A DNA stretch of 64,000 nt from Ruminococcus flavefaciens MA2007 (GTDB lineage Bacteria > Bacillota > Clostridia > Oscillospirales > Ruminococcaceae). The stretch's first letter is position 1; every line of letters begins with the position of its first letter. The position numbers and the translations under genes were made by a program. The stretch lies in contig NZ_JHXF01000017.1 in assembly GCF_000621845.1 (NCBI RefSeq), forward strand, positions 1 to 64,000. The letters are read 5' to 3'. The notes under the pieces were generated by a model. The model made no database searches. It saw only the letters and a program-made list of their open reading frames with translations, and was not told the DNA's origin. Of this stretch, positions 32,740 through 41,466 are shown piece after piece.

Positions 32740-32978
32740 GCGTTTCCGAGATATTTGAGATACCCAAGTTCTACTACTTCGAGAGCGGCAACGACTTTTC
32801 GGGGAGCAAGGGCGACTTCGCCTATAAGATATGCAACGGCGATGTATTGAAGTGCATGACATGGCATGGCAGGCTTTGCTCCATGAAAGCGGAGATAGAG
32901 CACGAGGCGGAGTTCGAGCGCACACAGGAGGGCTTTGAAGCCATGATAAAATGGCTGGAGGAGCAGTATAAAGAGTGA
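32736..32978 (+). CDS. Small hypothetical protein (80 aa)
   Basis: An 80-residue protein, MSVSEIFEIPKFYYFESGND...WHGRLCSMKAEIEHEAEF...WLEEQYKE, with an alternating beta/alpha pattern and no membrane segment. Translationally coupled to the HAD gene by a 4-nt overlap, so the two are probably functionally linked. No family recognised. Confidence 0.7.
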   Translation: MSVSEIFEIPKFYYFESGNDFSGSKGDFAYKICNGDVLKCMTWHGRLCSMKAEIEHEAEFERTQEGFEAMIKWLEEQYKE

Positions 32979-33017
32979 GCAGAGAGTAGTGAGTAGCAGG
33001 GGGCGCAGGCTCTGCGC

Positions 33018-33094
33018 TGTAGGGGCTGATGCCTACATCAGCCCGACTAATTTATACGTAACCCAACGGGGCGATGAGGGCATCGCCCACTACA
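33018..33094. repeat. Full TGTAGGGG/CACTACA element (77 bp)
   Basis: GGGGCTGATG-CCTA-CATCAGCCC hairpin, 23-bp spacer, GGGGCGATG-AGGG-CATCGCCC hairpin, then ACTACA. Preceded by GCGCAGGCTCTGCGC, the hairpin that ends other copies of the GTAAGCGATG family, here without the rest of that repeat. Confidence 0.75.
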
Positions 33095-33130
33095 AACTAA
33101 GCACTAACAACTAATAACTATTAAAAAGCA

Positions 33131-33159
33131 TTGACAAAATCATACTGTGGGTTTATAAT
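33131..33159 (+). promoter_or_regulatory. trkA-trkH promoter
   Basis: TTGACA, 17-bp spacer, TATAAT; consensus in both boxes. About 55 nt of AT-rich leader follow. Confidence 0.85.
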
Positions 33160-33221
33160 TATATTGAAAAATTGTATCCACTAATAACAGTATTTTAAGC
33201 TATAAATTTTACGGAGGAATT

Positions 33222-34580
33222 ATGGATATTATAATCGTAGGCTGCGGCAAGGTGGGAAGTGCTCTCGCCGAGGTGCTCAGCGATGAACACAGTGTTACCA
33301 TAATTGACAAAAAAGAATCTCTTGTTGAGGCTGCTACAAACGATTTTGACGTAATGGGAATCGTCGGAAACTGCCTTCAGACCGAAGTCCTTGAAGAAGC
33401 TAACGTTTCAAAGGCGAATATTCTTATAGCGGTCACTACTTCCGACGAGGTAAACATTTTGTCATGCCTTATCGCAAAGAGAATGGGTGCACGTCACTGT
33501 ATCGCCCGTGTCCGCAGTCCCGAATTCGATAAACAGCTGGTATTCATGCGTGAGGAGCTTGGTATCAGCATGATGGTAAACCCCGATTACAACGCCGCAA
33601 ACGAGATAGCAAAGGTACTGCGCTATCCCGAGGCTATCAATATCGAGTCCTTTGCCAAGGGCAGAGTTGACCTTGCGGAGATACGTATAACCAGCGGCAG
33701 TATCCTTGACGGCGTGGCTCTCAGCCAGCTTTCGAGACGTCTAAGACTGGACGTGCTCATCTGCGCAGTTCAGCGCGGCGACGAGCTCACTATCCCTAAC
33801 GGTAATTTCGTGCTCCGTGCAGGAGACAAGATACACATGACCGCTTCACACAGCAATATGGTCAAGTTCTTCAAGAGCATAAGCGCCGCTTACCGCGAAA
33901 AGCGCGTAAAGCACGCAGTCCTTATCGGCGGCGGACGAGTTGCATATCATCTGGCTCAACAGCTCATCGAAATGGGCGTTAAGGTCAAGATAATCGAGAT
34001 AGACCACGAGCGCTGTCTGGAGCTCTCCGACAGGCTCAACAAGGTGGATATCTCATGTGCCGACGGTACTGACCACGATATCCTCGAGGAGGAGCGCGTT
34101 TACGACGCCGACGCTGTAGTCACCCTGACAGGCATCGACGAGGAGAATATCCTTCTCTCGCTCCTTGCCAAGAACAACGGCGTTGACAAGGTGGTAACAA
34201 AGGTAAACAGAATGTCCCTTATGCAGCTTTCGGACACTCTCGACCTTGACAGTATCATCTCGCCAAAGACTATCACGGTAAATCAGATACTCCAGTATGT
34301 CCGTGCAAAGCAGAATTCTCTCGGAAACAACGTAACTACGCTGTACCGACTGGTGAACGACAGGCTGGAGGCTATAGAATTCGTTGTCCGCGACAAAAAG
34401 GACTACGTTGACGTTCCGCTGAAAAAGCTGAAGCTCAGAAGCGGTATCCTCATCGCAAGTATCGCAAGAGGCAACGAGCTCATTATCCCAAAGGGCGATG
34501 ACTGCCTGCAGGTAAATGACAGCGTTGTGGTAATAACCACTACTAAGGGTATGCACGACCTTAGCAATATCTTTGATTAA
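33222..34580 (+). CDS. trkA: Trk potassium uptake regulatory subunit
   Basis: A 452-residue protein made of two RCK units in tandem: TrkA_N with IIVGCGKVGSALAEVLSD (residues 3-20), TrkA_C, then a second TrkA_N with VLIGGGRVAYHLAQQL and a second TrkA_C. The Gly-rich loops bind NAD(H) or ATP and gate the TrkH channel at the inner face of the membrane. It starts 20 nt before trkH with GGAGG upstream. Confidence 0.95.
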   Translation: MDIIIVGCGKVGSALAEVLSDEHSVTIIDKKESLVEAATNDFDVMGIVGNCLQTEVLEEANVSKANILIAVTTSDEVNILSCLIAKRMGARHCIARVRSPEFDKQLVFMREELGISMMVNPDYNAANEIAKVLRYPEAINIESFAKGRVDLAEIRITSGSILDGVALSQLSRRLRLDVLICAVQRGDELTIPNGNFVLRAGDKIHMTASHSNMVKFFKSISAAYREKRVKHAVLIGGGRVAYHLAQQLIEMGVKVKIIEIDHERCLELSDRLNKVDISCADGTDHDILEEERVYDADAVVTLTGIDEENILLSLLAKNNGVDKVVTKVNRMSLMQLSDTLDLDSIISPKTITVNQILQYVRAKQNSLGNNVTTLYRLVNDRLEAIEFVVRDKKDYVDVPLKKLKLRSGILIASIARGNELIIPKGDDCLQVNDSVVVITTTKGMHDLSNIFD

Positions 34581-34600
34581 GGAGTGCACATCGGCTTAAT

Positions 34601-36037
34601 ATGAATTACAGAATGATATCATACATTATGGGACAGATATTGAAGGTCGTCGGACTTTTCATGCTCCTGCCCATAATCGTAGGCTTTATTTACGGGGAAA
34701 ACCATGTTGTGACCTCTTTCGGCATACCGCTTCTCATAACTATGGCGATAGGATTCGCCTTTACGATAATCAAGCCGAAAAACAATCAGGTCTATTCAAT
34801 GGAGGGCTTTGTCAGCGTTGCGGCTTCATGGATAACCATGTCCTGCATAGGTGCTCTGCCTTTCGTAATATCAGGGGAGATACCCGACTTTCCCAGCGCT
34901 CTCTTTGAGACGGTGTCGGGCTTTACAACCACAGGCGCTACCATACTGGAAGATGTTGAGGCTATGTCGCGTTCATGCCTTTTCTGGCGAGCCTTTACCC
35001 ACTGGCTGGGCGGTATGGGAGTCCTCATGTTCGTGCTGGCTATCATGTCCAGCAACGACGTGCGTACAATGCATATGATGAGAGCAGAATGCGCAGGTCC
35101 GAAGGTAGGACGCCTTGTGTCGAAATCACGCTTTTCCGCAAGAATACTCTACGGCATATACATCACTCTCACCGTATCCGAGGCGATACTCCTGCTCTGC
35201 GGCGGTATGCCTCTCTATGACGCTATTCTGCACGCCTGCTCATCGGCAGGTACAGGCGGATTCTCCATGTGGGGAGACAGCATAGGTCATTACAACAGCG
35301 TTTACATAGAAATGGTAGTGGCAGCGTTCATTATCCTTTTCGGCGTAAACTTCAACCTTTACTATTATCTTCTCATCAGAAAGTTCTCAATGGCTTACAA
35401 GAATGAGGAGGTAAGGACGTATTTCGGCGTTATAATAGCCGCTACAGCTATTATCGCCATTAATGTACACAAGCTTTACGACGGAGTAGGCGATACCCTG
35501 AGACATACCTTCTTTATGGTGGCTTCCACCATAACCTCGGCAGGCTTCTCCACCACCGATACGGCTAAATGGCCCGAATTCTCGCAGACGCTGCTGCTCA
35601 TGCTCATGTTCGTGGGCTCGTGCGCAGGCTCTACAGGCGGCGGTATGAAGGTATCGCGTATAATGATACTTATAAAAACAGGCATCAAGGAACTGAAATA
35701 TATCACAAATCCCCGTGCGGTAGCTACTGTCAAAATGGACGGAAAGCCTGTTGAAAAGGACGTAGTGCGCGGCGTCAGCAATTATCTCATACTTTTTATG
35801 ACGCTCATGTCAATATCAGTTCTTCTGATATCGCTCAACGGCTTCCATATTGACGAATCGCTTTCTGCGGTCATAACCTGCATGAATAATATCGGCTTCG
35901 GCGTGGGACGCTTCGGTCCTGCGGGAAATCTTGGCGGACTAAATGCATTTTCAAAGGTAGTTTTATGCTTTGATATGCTTCTCGGACGTCTTGAGATATA
36001 TCCGCTTATAATGCTGTTTGTTCCGAGAAGAAGATAA
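34601..36037 (+). CDS. trkH: Trk potassium uptake channel subunit
   Basis: A 478-residue membrane protein with four repeated M1-P-M2 units. The selectivity-filter regions are seen as SGFTTTGATIL, SSAGTGGFSMWGDSI, ITSAGFSTTDT and NNIGFGVGRFG. SCAGSTGGGMKVSRI is conserved in TrkH/KtrB. Paired with trkA in a two-gene operon closed by a terminator. Confidence 0.95.
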   Translation: MNYRMISYIMGQILKVVGLFMLLPIIVGFIYGENHVVTSFGIPLLITMAIGFAFTIIKPKNNQVYSMEGFVSVAASWITMSCIGALPFVISGEIPDFPSALFETVSGFTTTGATILEDVEAMSRSCLFWRAFTHWLGGMGVLMFVLAIMSSNDVRTMHMMRAECAGPKVGRLVSKSRFSARILYGIYITLTVSEAILLLCGGMPLYDAILHACSSAGTGGFSMWGDSIGHYNSVYIEMVVAAFIILFGVNFNLYYYLLIRKFSMAYKNEEVRTYFGVIIAATAIIAINVHKLYDGVGDTLRHTFFMVASTITSAGFSTTDTAKWPEFSQTLLLMLMFVGSCAGSTGGGMKVSRIMILIKTGIKELKYITNPRAVATVKMDGKPVEKDVVRGVSNYLILFMTLMSISVLLISLNGFHIDESLSAVITCMNNIGFGVGRFGPAGNLGGLNAFSKVVLCFDMLLGRLEIYPLIMLFVPRRR

Positions 36038-36040
36038 TAA

Positions 36041-36076
36041 TGCAGCGGAGCGTGGGGACGTTCCGCTGTTTTATTA
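36041..36076 (+). terminator. trk operon terminator
   Basis: Arms CAGCGGA / TTCCGCTG with an 11-nt loop, followed by TTTTATT. Confidence 0.75.
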
Positions 36077-36116
36077 TAGTGAACGTCAAAAAATAATTAT
36101 ACGTTCACTATAATAA
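36071..36116. repeat. 16-bp perfect inverted repeat
   Basis: TTATTATAGTGAACGT / ACGTTCACTATAATAA separated by 14 bp. It is not followed by a T run. It lies between the trk terminator and the LRR-protein promoter, so an operator or a structured mRNA element are both possible. Confidence 0.7.
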
Positions 36117-36200
36117 ATGATCAAAAATGCCTCGCGCATCCGCAATCTTACGTTTGCTGCGTGCGTATCGGCAAATAGCAGACGCTCAAATTTTGTCGTT

Positions 36201-36209
36201 TGCTATAAT
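36201..36209 (+). promoter_or_regulatory. Possible extended -10 promoter of the LRR-dockerin gene
   Basis: TGCTATAAT is an extended -10 box; no good -35 at 17 bp. It lies 30 bp ahead of the start codon at 36240 and its GGAGG. Confidence 0.45.
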
Positions 36210-36239
36210 ACGTAAAAATTAAAATGGGAGGAATTTAAC

Positions 36240-37265
36240 ATGAAAAAATTTGTTGCGGCAGCTCTTTCGGCTGCTATCTGCATGGGAGCTGTATCTGCTC
36301 CGTGTGTATTTGCGGTAACTACGGATATGGGCGGCATATCTGCTGAGGACGTCAGAGTTGCCGAGTCGGGCAAGTGCGGAAACGACGCTTACTGGAGCTT
36401 TGAAAACGGCAGGCTCACTATCACGGGAAACGGCGCAATGGGCGACTGGGACGGCGGCAGCTATACCCCTTGGTCAAAGCTCAGAGGACAGCTCACTTCT
36501 GTCGAGATAGGCGAGGGTATCACAACTGTGGGAACCTTTGCGTTTTCTAACTGTGTAAAGATAACGTCAATAAAGTTCCCGAGCACCTTAAAGGAACTGG
36601 AAATGAACTGTTTCCAGGAATGCGACAGCCTTGACAGCGTTGACCTGCCTGCCAATATCTCGGTTATTGGTACTTATGCGTTCAGAAACTGCGATAATCT
36701 GAAAAAAGTTATTATCCGCAACAAGAACTGCCAGATAATAGGCGGCAAGGATACTATCAGCAACGACACCTCAAACAGGAACAACAGATACACAGGAGCT
36801 GTTGTGGGATATCAGGGCTCTACAGCTGAGGCATATGCTAATAAGAGCGGCTATAAATTCGAGAATATAAATAACAGCACTCCTGCGACTACTACAACAA
36901 CGACTACTACAACTACTACAACGACTACTACAACGACTACTACCACCACCACAACAACAACTGTTACTTCAACAACAGTGACCACAACAAAGCCTATAAT
37001 ACCGCCAAGTGCTTCAGGTCTCGGCGACGTTGACAAGAACGGCGCTATAAACGCTGTTGACGCAAGCTATGTTCTTACCGAGTATGCAAGCACCTCAACA
37101 AATCACGCTCCGAGCTTTACCGCAGAGCAGACTGCTGCGGCAGATGTAAACAAGGACGGCTCAGTAAATGCTGTTGACGCTTCCTACATACTCTCTTATT
37201 ACGCTTACACTTCAACGGGCACAGAAAGCAAGAAGTCCTTTGAGGACTATATGAAGCAGAGCTGA
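36240..37265 (+). CDS. Secreted LRR (BspA-like) protein with poly-Thr linker and dockerin
   Basis: A 341-residue secreted protein. Signal peptide at 1-22. An N-terminal cap (GKCGNDAYWSFENGRLTITGNG) leads into LRR_5/BspA-like repeats (about 90-165) such as SVEIGEGITTVGTFAFSNC and SVDLPANISVIGTYAFRNC. A Thr tract of more than 25 residues (about 217-245) joins to a complete two-loop type-I dockerin (LGDVDKNGAINAVDASYVL ... DVNKDGSVNAVDASYILSYYA). The dockerin suggests docking on a cohesin scaffold at the cell surface; the LRR part should bind a protein or glycan. A paralogue follows 32 nt downstream. Confidence 0.88.
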   Translation: MKKFVAAALSAAICMGAVSAPCVFAVTTDMGGISAEDVRVAESGKCGNDAYWSFENGRLTITGNGAMGDWDGGSYTPWSKLRGQLTSVEIGEGITTVGTFAFSNCVKITSIKFPSTLKELEMNCFQECDSLDSVDLPANISVIGTYAFRNCDNLKKVIIRNKNCQIIGGKDTISNDTSNRNNRYTGAVVGYQGSTAEAYANKSGYKFENINNSTPATTTTTTTTTTTTTTTTTTTTTTTTTVTSTTVTTTKPIIPPSASGLGDVDKNGAINAVDASYVLTEYASTSTNHAPSFTAEQTAAADVNKDGSVNAVDASYILSYYAYTSTGTESKKSFEDYMKQS

Positions 37266-37297
37266 GCTCCTGACGTTATCGGAATGGAGAGGTTCAG

Positions 37298-40141
37298 ATG
37301 AAAAGAATATTAGCTGCTGTTATGGCAGCAGTAATGAGTTTATCCGCAGGGATTTCCGCTCCTGAGTCTGTTTCCGTGGCAGTTGCGCCTCAGATGAACA
37401 TCATCGGGGAAGAAAGAGTAGGGGAATCAGGAAAATGCGGAGTTGACGCTTACTGGCAGCTCAACGGAGACAGACTGGTCATCACGGGAAACGGCGAAAT
37501 GGGCTACTGGGAGTCTCCTGAACGCACCCCATGGGGAAAGATGAGGGACAGGATAGGCTCGGTTGAGATAGGCGAGGGTATAACCACCGTTGGCGGCTGT
37601 GCTTTTTCGGGCTGTACAAGGATATCCTCGGTGAAGATACCGAATACTGTGACTGACCTGGAAATGAACTGCTTTGATGAGTGCAAGAGCCTTGGCAGTA
37701 TCGATCTGCCTCCTTCTGTTTCAATTATCGGACAGAATGCTTTCAGAAGCTGTTCTTCCCTCAGAAATGTCACCGTGCGCAATCCCGATTGTGTTTTTGT
37801 CGGCGGCAAGGCTACTATATCAAACAGCGCTTCTACGGGACAGTCCTCATACGGCGGCTCTATAAGCGGCTATAAGGGCTCGACGGCGGAGTCGTATGCT
37901 TCAAGGAACGGCTATAATTTCGTTTCTCTGGGCAATGCGCCTGCAACGACAGCGCCTCCGTCAAATAATACAACAACTACTACTGCAAAGCCTACAACTA
38001 CTACCACAAAACCAACTACCACCACCACGACTACCAGAAAAACTACAACTACAACGACAAGAAAAACGACGACAACAACTACTACAACCACTACTACCAC
38101 TACCACAACAACTACGACGACTACCACCACAACTACAACTACTACAATGCCGTATTTGGTGAGCGTAAGTGCAAAGATAGACGTCGGCAGCTACCCCACC
38201 AAGACCGTCTACACAGTCGGCGAGGAGCTTGACCTCAGCGGCGGTGTGCTGCTCCGCTCCTACAGGGAATTTTACAGTGACGGCAGCTACACTGATGTGG
38301 TGCTTGCCCCTGTGGAGATGAAAAACGCCTCCTACAGAATGAACCATATCAATATCAGCAAGTCTGATTTTGACAGCAGCAAGGCCGGAGTATGCACTAT
38401 TTCCGTGATATACTACTATAAGGACTCCATAGCCTCCACGGATTTTGAAGTTGAGGTAAGACAGCCTGTAACAACTGCCACGACTACCACTACTACTGCC
38501 ACTGAGCTGACTACCACTACCACGACCACGACAACTACGATGACCACGACCTCGACTACGACTACTACAATGCCGTATGTTGTGAGCGTGAGCGCTAAGC
38601 TGGATATCGGCAGTCTGCCCTACAAGACCACGTACACCATAGGCGACGAGCTTGACCTCAGCGGCGGTACGGTGCTTCGCTCCTACAGGGAGTTCTACAG
38701 CGACGGAAGCTATAAGGATACAGTCCTTGAGCCACTTGCCATGGACGCGGCTTCATACAGAAGAAACCGCGTGAATATCGTAAAATCCGACTTTGACAGC
38801 AGCAAGGCAGGCACCCAGACAATATCCGTAAGCTATTACTATCTGGATTCCATTGCCTATGCCGAATTCAAGGTAGAGGTAAATCCCCCTGTTATAACAA
38901 CTACCACAACTGCCGAGGAGATAATAACCACTACGACTACTGCCCGTGATGAAAGATTCAGCGCAAGAGTCGAGATAATGGAGCTCCCTTATAAAATAGT
39001 ATACACCGTAGGCGAGCAGCTGCAGCTTGCAGGTCTCAGAGTCGATGTTTACCATACCCGCGGCGATAACGAGGAGCTCATCAACAAGAACGAAGAGGTC
39101 ATAGCGTTCCCCGAAAAGTACGAGGTAACGGGCTACGACAGCAGCATGACAGGACTTCAGCGGCTCGAGCTCCAATATAAGGTGTACAATGAAGCAGCGG
39201 CAGAGTGGGTAACGGCTTCTGCTGATTTTGAGGTAAGAGTTGAGGAGATCACCACGACTACAACAACTACTACCACCACTACTACCACCACCACTGTGAC
39301 TACAACGGAAACAACGACTACAACCGCAAAGCCTGCTGATTTCAGCATTGAAATGGAGATAACCGAGAATCCTTACAAGCTTGAGTATAACCAGTTCGAC
39401 AACAATATAGAACTGGCAGGAATGCGGATAAATCTGTGGCGTATCGAGGAGAACGGCGAAAGACATCAGATCCTTTGGAATCAGTCCATTCTGGAACTGC
39501 CCTATGGTTATGGATATTCTGTAATGGATATAGACAGGAACAGAGTGGGACGTCAGCGCATAACCGTTACAGTTGCAACTTATAACTATGAGCTTGGTAA
39601 GGATGTTTCAGACTCTCACACATTCTTTATTGAGTATAGACCTGCAATTATTACAACGGCAACAACAACTACCACTACTACAACTACGACAACAACTTCA
39701 ACTACCACTACTACAACTACGACAACAACTTCAACTACCACTACAACTACAACAACCACAACATCGACGACTTCAACTACGACCAAAACCACAGCATCGA
39801 CCACAGCAAAGCCTAAGACTACCACAACAACCACCACAAAGGTCACAACGACCACGACTGCACCCGTTACTACCACAACAGTCCCTCAGCCTTCTAAGGT
39901 GAAGCTGGGCGACGTGGACGGCGACGGAAAGGTAAATGCTGTAGACGCAAGCTATATCCTTACAGAGTACGCAAGTACCTCTACAGGTCATCAGCCAAGC
40001 TTTGACAAGGATAAGCGCGAGGCGGCTGACGCAGACTTCAACGGAAAGGTAAATGCAGTGGACGCTTCTATAGTTCTTTCCTATTACGCTTACCGCGGAA
40101 GCGGCGGAACTATCGCTGATATGAGAGAATGGCTGAAATAA
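37298..40141 (+). CDS. Large secreted LRR / Ig-like / dockerin protein with poly-Thr linkers
   Basis: A 947-residue secreted protein. Signal peptide (about 1-25), then the same cap and LRR_5 block as its upstream neighbour (SGKCGVDAYWQLNG..., to about 205). Four bacterial Ig-like domains follow: two nearly repeated ones (each with KTVYTVGEELDLSGGVLLRS or a close variant), then two more divergent ones (IMELPYKIVYTVGEQLQLAG and ITENPYKLEYN). Each is separated by Thr-rich linkers. A full type-I dockerin ends the protein (LGDVDGDGKVNAVDASYIL ... DFNGKVNAVDASIVLSYYA). It looks like an extended cell-surface adhesin or cellulosome-type structural component; no catalytic domain is visible. Confidence 0.88.
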   Translation: MKRILAAVMAAVMSLSAGISAPESVSVAVAPQMNIIGEERVGESGKCGVDAYWQLNGDRLVITGNGEMGYWESPERTPWGKMRDRIGSVEIGEGITTVGGCAFSGCTRISSVKIPNTVTDLEMNCFDECKSLGSIDLPPSVSIIGQNAFRSCSSLRNVTVRNPDCVFVGGKATISNSASTGQSSYGGSISGYKGSTAESYASRNGYNFVSLGNAPATTAPPSNNTTTTTAKPTTTTTKPTTTTTTTRKTTTTTTRKTTTTTTTTTTTTTTTTTTTTTTTTTTTMPYLVSVSAKIDVGSYPTKTVYTVGEELDLSGGVLLRSYREFYSDGSYTDVVLAPVEMKNASYRMNHINISKSDFDSSKAGVCTISVIYYYKDSIASTDFEVEVRQPVTTATTTTTTATELTTTTTTTTTTMTTTSTTTTTMPYVVSVSAKLDIGSLPYKTTYTIGDELDLSGGTVLRSYREFYSDGSYKDTVLEPLAMDAASYRRNRVNIVKSDFDSSKAGTQTISVSYYYLDSIAYAEFKVEVNPPVITTTTTAEEIITTTTTARDERFSARVEIMELPYKIVYTVGEQLQLAGLRVDVYHTRGDNEELINKNEEVIAFPEKYEVTGYDSSMTGLQRLELQYKVYNEAAAEWVTASADFEVRVEEITTTTTTTTTTTTTTTVTTTETTTTTAKPADFSIEMEITENPYKLEYNQFDNNIELAGMRINLWRIEENGERHQILWNQSILELPYGYGYSVMDIDRNRVGRQRITVTVATYNYELGKDVSDSHTFFIEYRPAIITTATTTTTTTTTTTTSTTTTTTTTTTSTTTTTTTTTTSTTSTTTKTTASTTAKPKTTTTTTTKVTTTTTAPVTTTTVPQPSKVKLGDVDGDGKVNAVDASYILTEYASTSTGHQPSFDKDKREAADADFNGKVNAVDASIVLSYYAYRGSGGTIADMREWLK

Positions 40142-40199
40142 TAGCTAAGTCTCAAGGTCTAAATTACAGACAATAATAGGAAAAATCACGAAAAACAAT

Positions 40200-40250
40200 T
40201 AAAAAGGACGGCTTTTTAAGGTATCCCCTTGACAAGCCGCCCTTTTTTAG
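40200..40250 (+). terminator. Terminator of the LRR/Ig-like gene, interleaved with the rpsL promoter
   Basis: Arms AAAAAGGACGGCTT (about 40202-40215) and AAGCCGCCCTTTTTT (40235-40249), with one mismatch, followed by a T run. The rpsL -35 box lies in the loop and the spacer overlaps the 3' arm. Confidence 0.65.
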
Positions 40251-40258
40251 GGTATAAT
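40229..40258 (+). promoter_or_regulatory. str operon (rpsL) promoter
   Basis: TTGACA, 18-bp spacer, TATAAT. The leader then contains a hairpin TGCGC...TATACC / GGTATA..GCGCA (about 40264-40301) before the SD AAAAGGAGG. Confidence 0.75.
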
Positions 40259-40328
40259 AATCAATGCGCGGATTCTATACCCTTTTATAGGTATATGCGC
40301 ACTATATTTAATGAAAAGGAGGAAAAAT

Positions 40329-40745
40329 ATGCCTACATTTAACCAGCTCGTACGTAAGGGAAGAAAGGATCTTGAGACAAAGTCTACAGCTCCTGCTCTC
40401 CAGAAGGGCTACAATGCTAAGAAGAAGACTCAGATCGACCTCAGCTCACCTCAGAAGAGAGGCGTTTGCACAGCTGTAAGAACTGCTACACCTAAGAAGC
40501 CTAACTCAGCTATGAGAAAGATCGCCAGAGTTAAGCTCACAAACGGCTACGAAGTAACTTCTTACATTCCAGGTATCGGTCACAACCTTCAGGAGCACAG
40601 CGTCGTTCTTATCAGAGGCGGACGTGTTAAGGATCTCCCTGGTGTGCGTTACCACATCATCAGAGGTACTCTCGATGCTCAGGGCGTTGCTAACCGTAAT
40701 CAGGCTCGTTCCAAGTACGGTGCAAAGAAGCCTAAGCAGAAGTAA
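40329..40745 (+). CDS. rpsL: Ribosomal protein uS12
   Basis: 138 residues beginning [16 protein letters not shown], with the decoding-centre loop [15 protein letters not shown] and [31 protein letters not shown], the segments altered in streptomycin resistance (the Lys in TPKKPNS is the sensitive form). GGAGG precedes ATG 40329; an upstream ATG in frame lies inside the SD region. First gene of the str operon. Confidence 0.98.
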   Translation: MPTFNQLVRKGRKDLETKSTAPALQKGYNAKKKTQIDLSSPQKRGVCTAVRTATPKKPNSAMRKIARVKLTNGYEVTSYIPGIGHNLQEHSVVLIRGGRVKDLPGVRYHIIRGTLDAQGVANRNQARSKYGAKKPKQK

Positions 40746-40755
40746 GATACTTCTC

Positions 40756-40963
40756 ATCAGTCAGCGGCTGACTGTATAAACAATGCCGTTCATTCATTAA
40801 TATAGGATAACTACTACCGCAGGGTAATGCGGAGATCATATAGATTAGTTCGATTGATCCTCTGCATTGGCTCCTGACACACCTGTCGGCGAAGCAAAGC
40901 CCACAGGGCAGTAACCGACAAGGTTTGAGTACCTATGAATTCATTAATCTATATGAAGGAGGG
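40756..40963 (+). ncRNA. Structured RNA in the rpsL-rpsG intercistronic region (candidate)
   Basis: The 226-nt gap between rpsL and rpsG is unusually long. Helices: CAGTCAG/CTGACTG (40758-40774); CCGCA/TGCGG (40817-40832); AATGCGGAGATCA / TGATCCTCTGCATT (40826-40838 with 40855-40868, one bulge and one GU); CATATAGATTA / TAATCTATATG (40837-40847 with 40945-40955); ACCTGTCGG / CCGACAAGGT (40881-40889 with 40915-40924) enclosing GCCC/GGGC. The third helix excludes the second and also the fourth, whose 3' arm touches the rpsG SD AAGGAGGG (40956-40963). In E. coli, S7 represses translation by binding exactly this intercistronic region; whether that holds here is inference. Confidence 0.5.
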
Positions 40964-40971
40964 AAGCGAAA

Positions 40972-41442
40972 ATGCCAAGAAGAGGTAAAATCGCAAAGCG
41001 TGATGTATTACAGGATCCTGTATACAATTCAAAGCTCGTTACACGTCTGATCAACAATATCATGTTAGACGGTAAGAAGGGCGTAGCGCAGAAAATAGTT
41101 TACGGTGCATTTGAGATCGTAGCTGAAAAGACAGGCAAGGACGCTCTTGAGGTGTTCCAGCAGGCTATGGAAAATATCATGCCTGAGCTTGAGGTAAAGG
41201 CTCGCCGTCTCGGTGGTGCTACTTACCAGGTTCCTATGGAGGTTCGTCCTGAGAGACGTCAGACTCTCGGTCTCCGCTGGATCACAAAGTATTCCAGAGA
41301 GAGAAACGAGAAGACTATGAAGGAAAGACTCGCAGGTGAGATACTCGACGCTCTCAACGGCACAGGCGGTGCTTGCAAGAAGCGTGACGATACTCACAAG
41401 ATGGCAGAGGCAAACAAGGCGTTTGCTCACTACCGCTGGTAA
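40972..41442 (+). CDS. rpsG: Ribosomal protein uS7
   Basis: 156 residues beginning [28 protein letters not shown] and containing [31 protein letters not shown], the rRNA-binding core. Normal length. Primary 16S 3'-domain binder and, in E. coli, the translational repressor of the str operon. The start follows AAGGAGGG. Confidence 0.98.
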   Translation: MPRRGKIAKRDVLQDPVYNSKLVTRLINNIMLDGKKGVAQKIVYGAFEIVAEKTGKDALEVFQQAMENIMPELEVKARRLGGATYQVPMEVRPERRQTLGLRWITKYSRERNEKTMKERLAGEILDALNGTGGACKKRDDTHKMAEANKAFAHYRW

Positions 41443-41466
41443 GCGTCTTTGTAAAAGGAGTAAATT

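Noticed and set aside
37912-38130. Minus-strand poly-Val frames over the LRR gene (also at 36851, 39157 and 39616)
   Set aside because: Complement of Thr codons; an artefact of the poly-Thr linkers.
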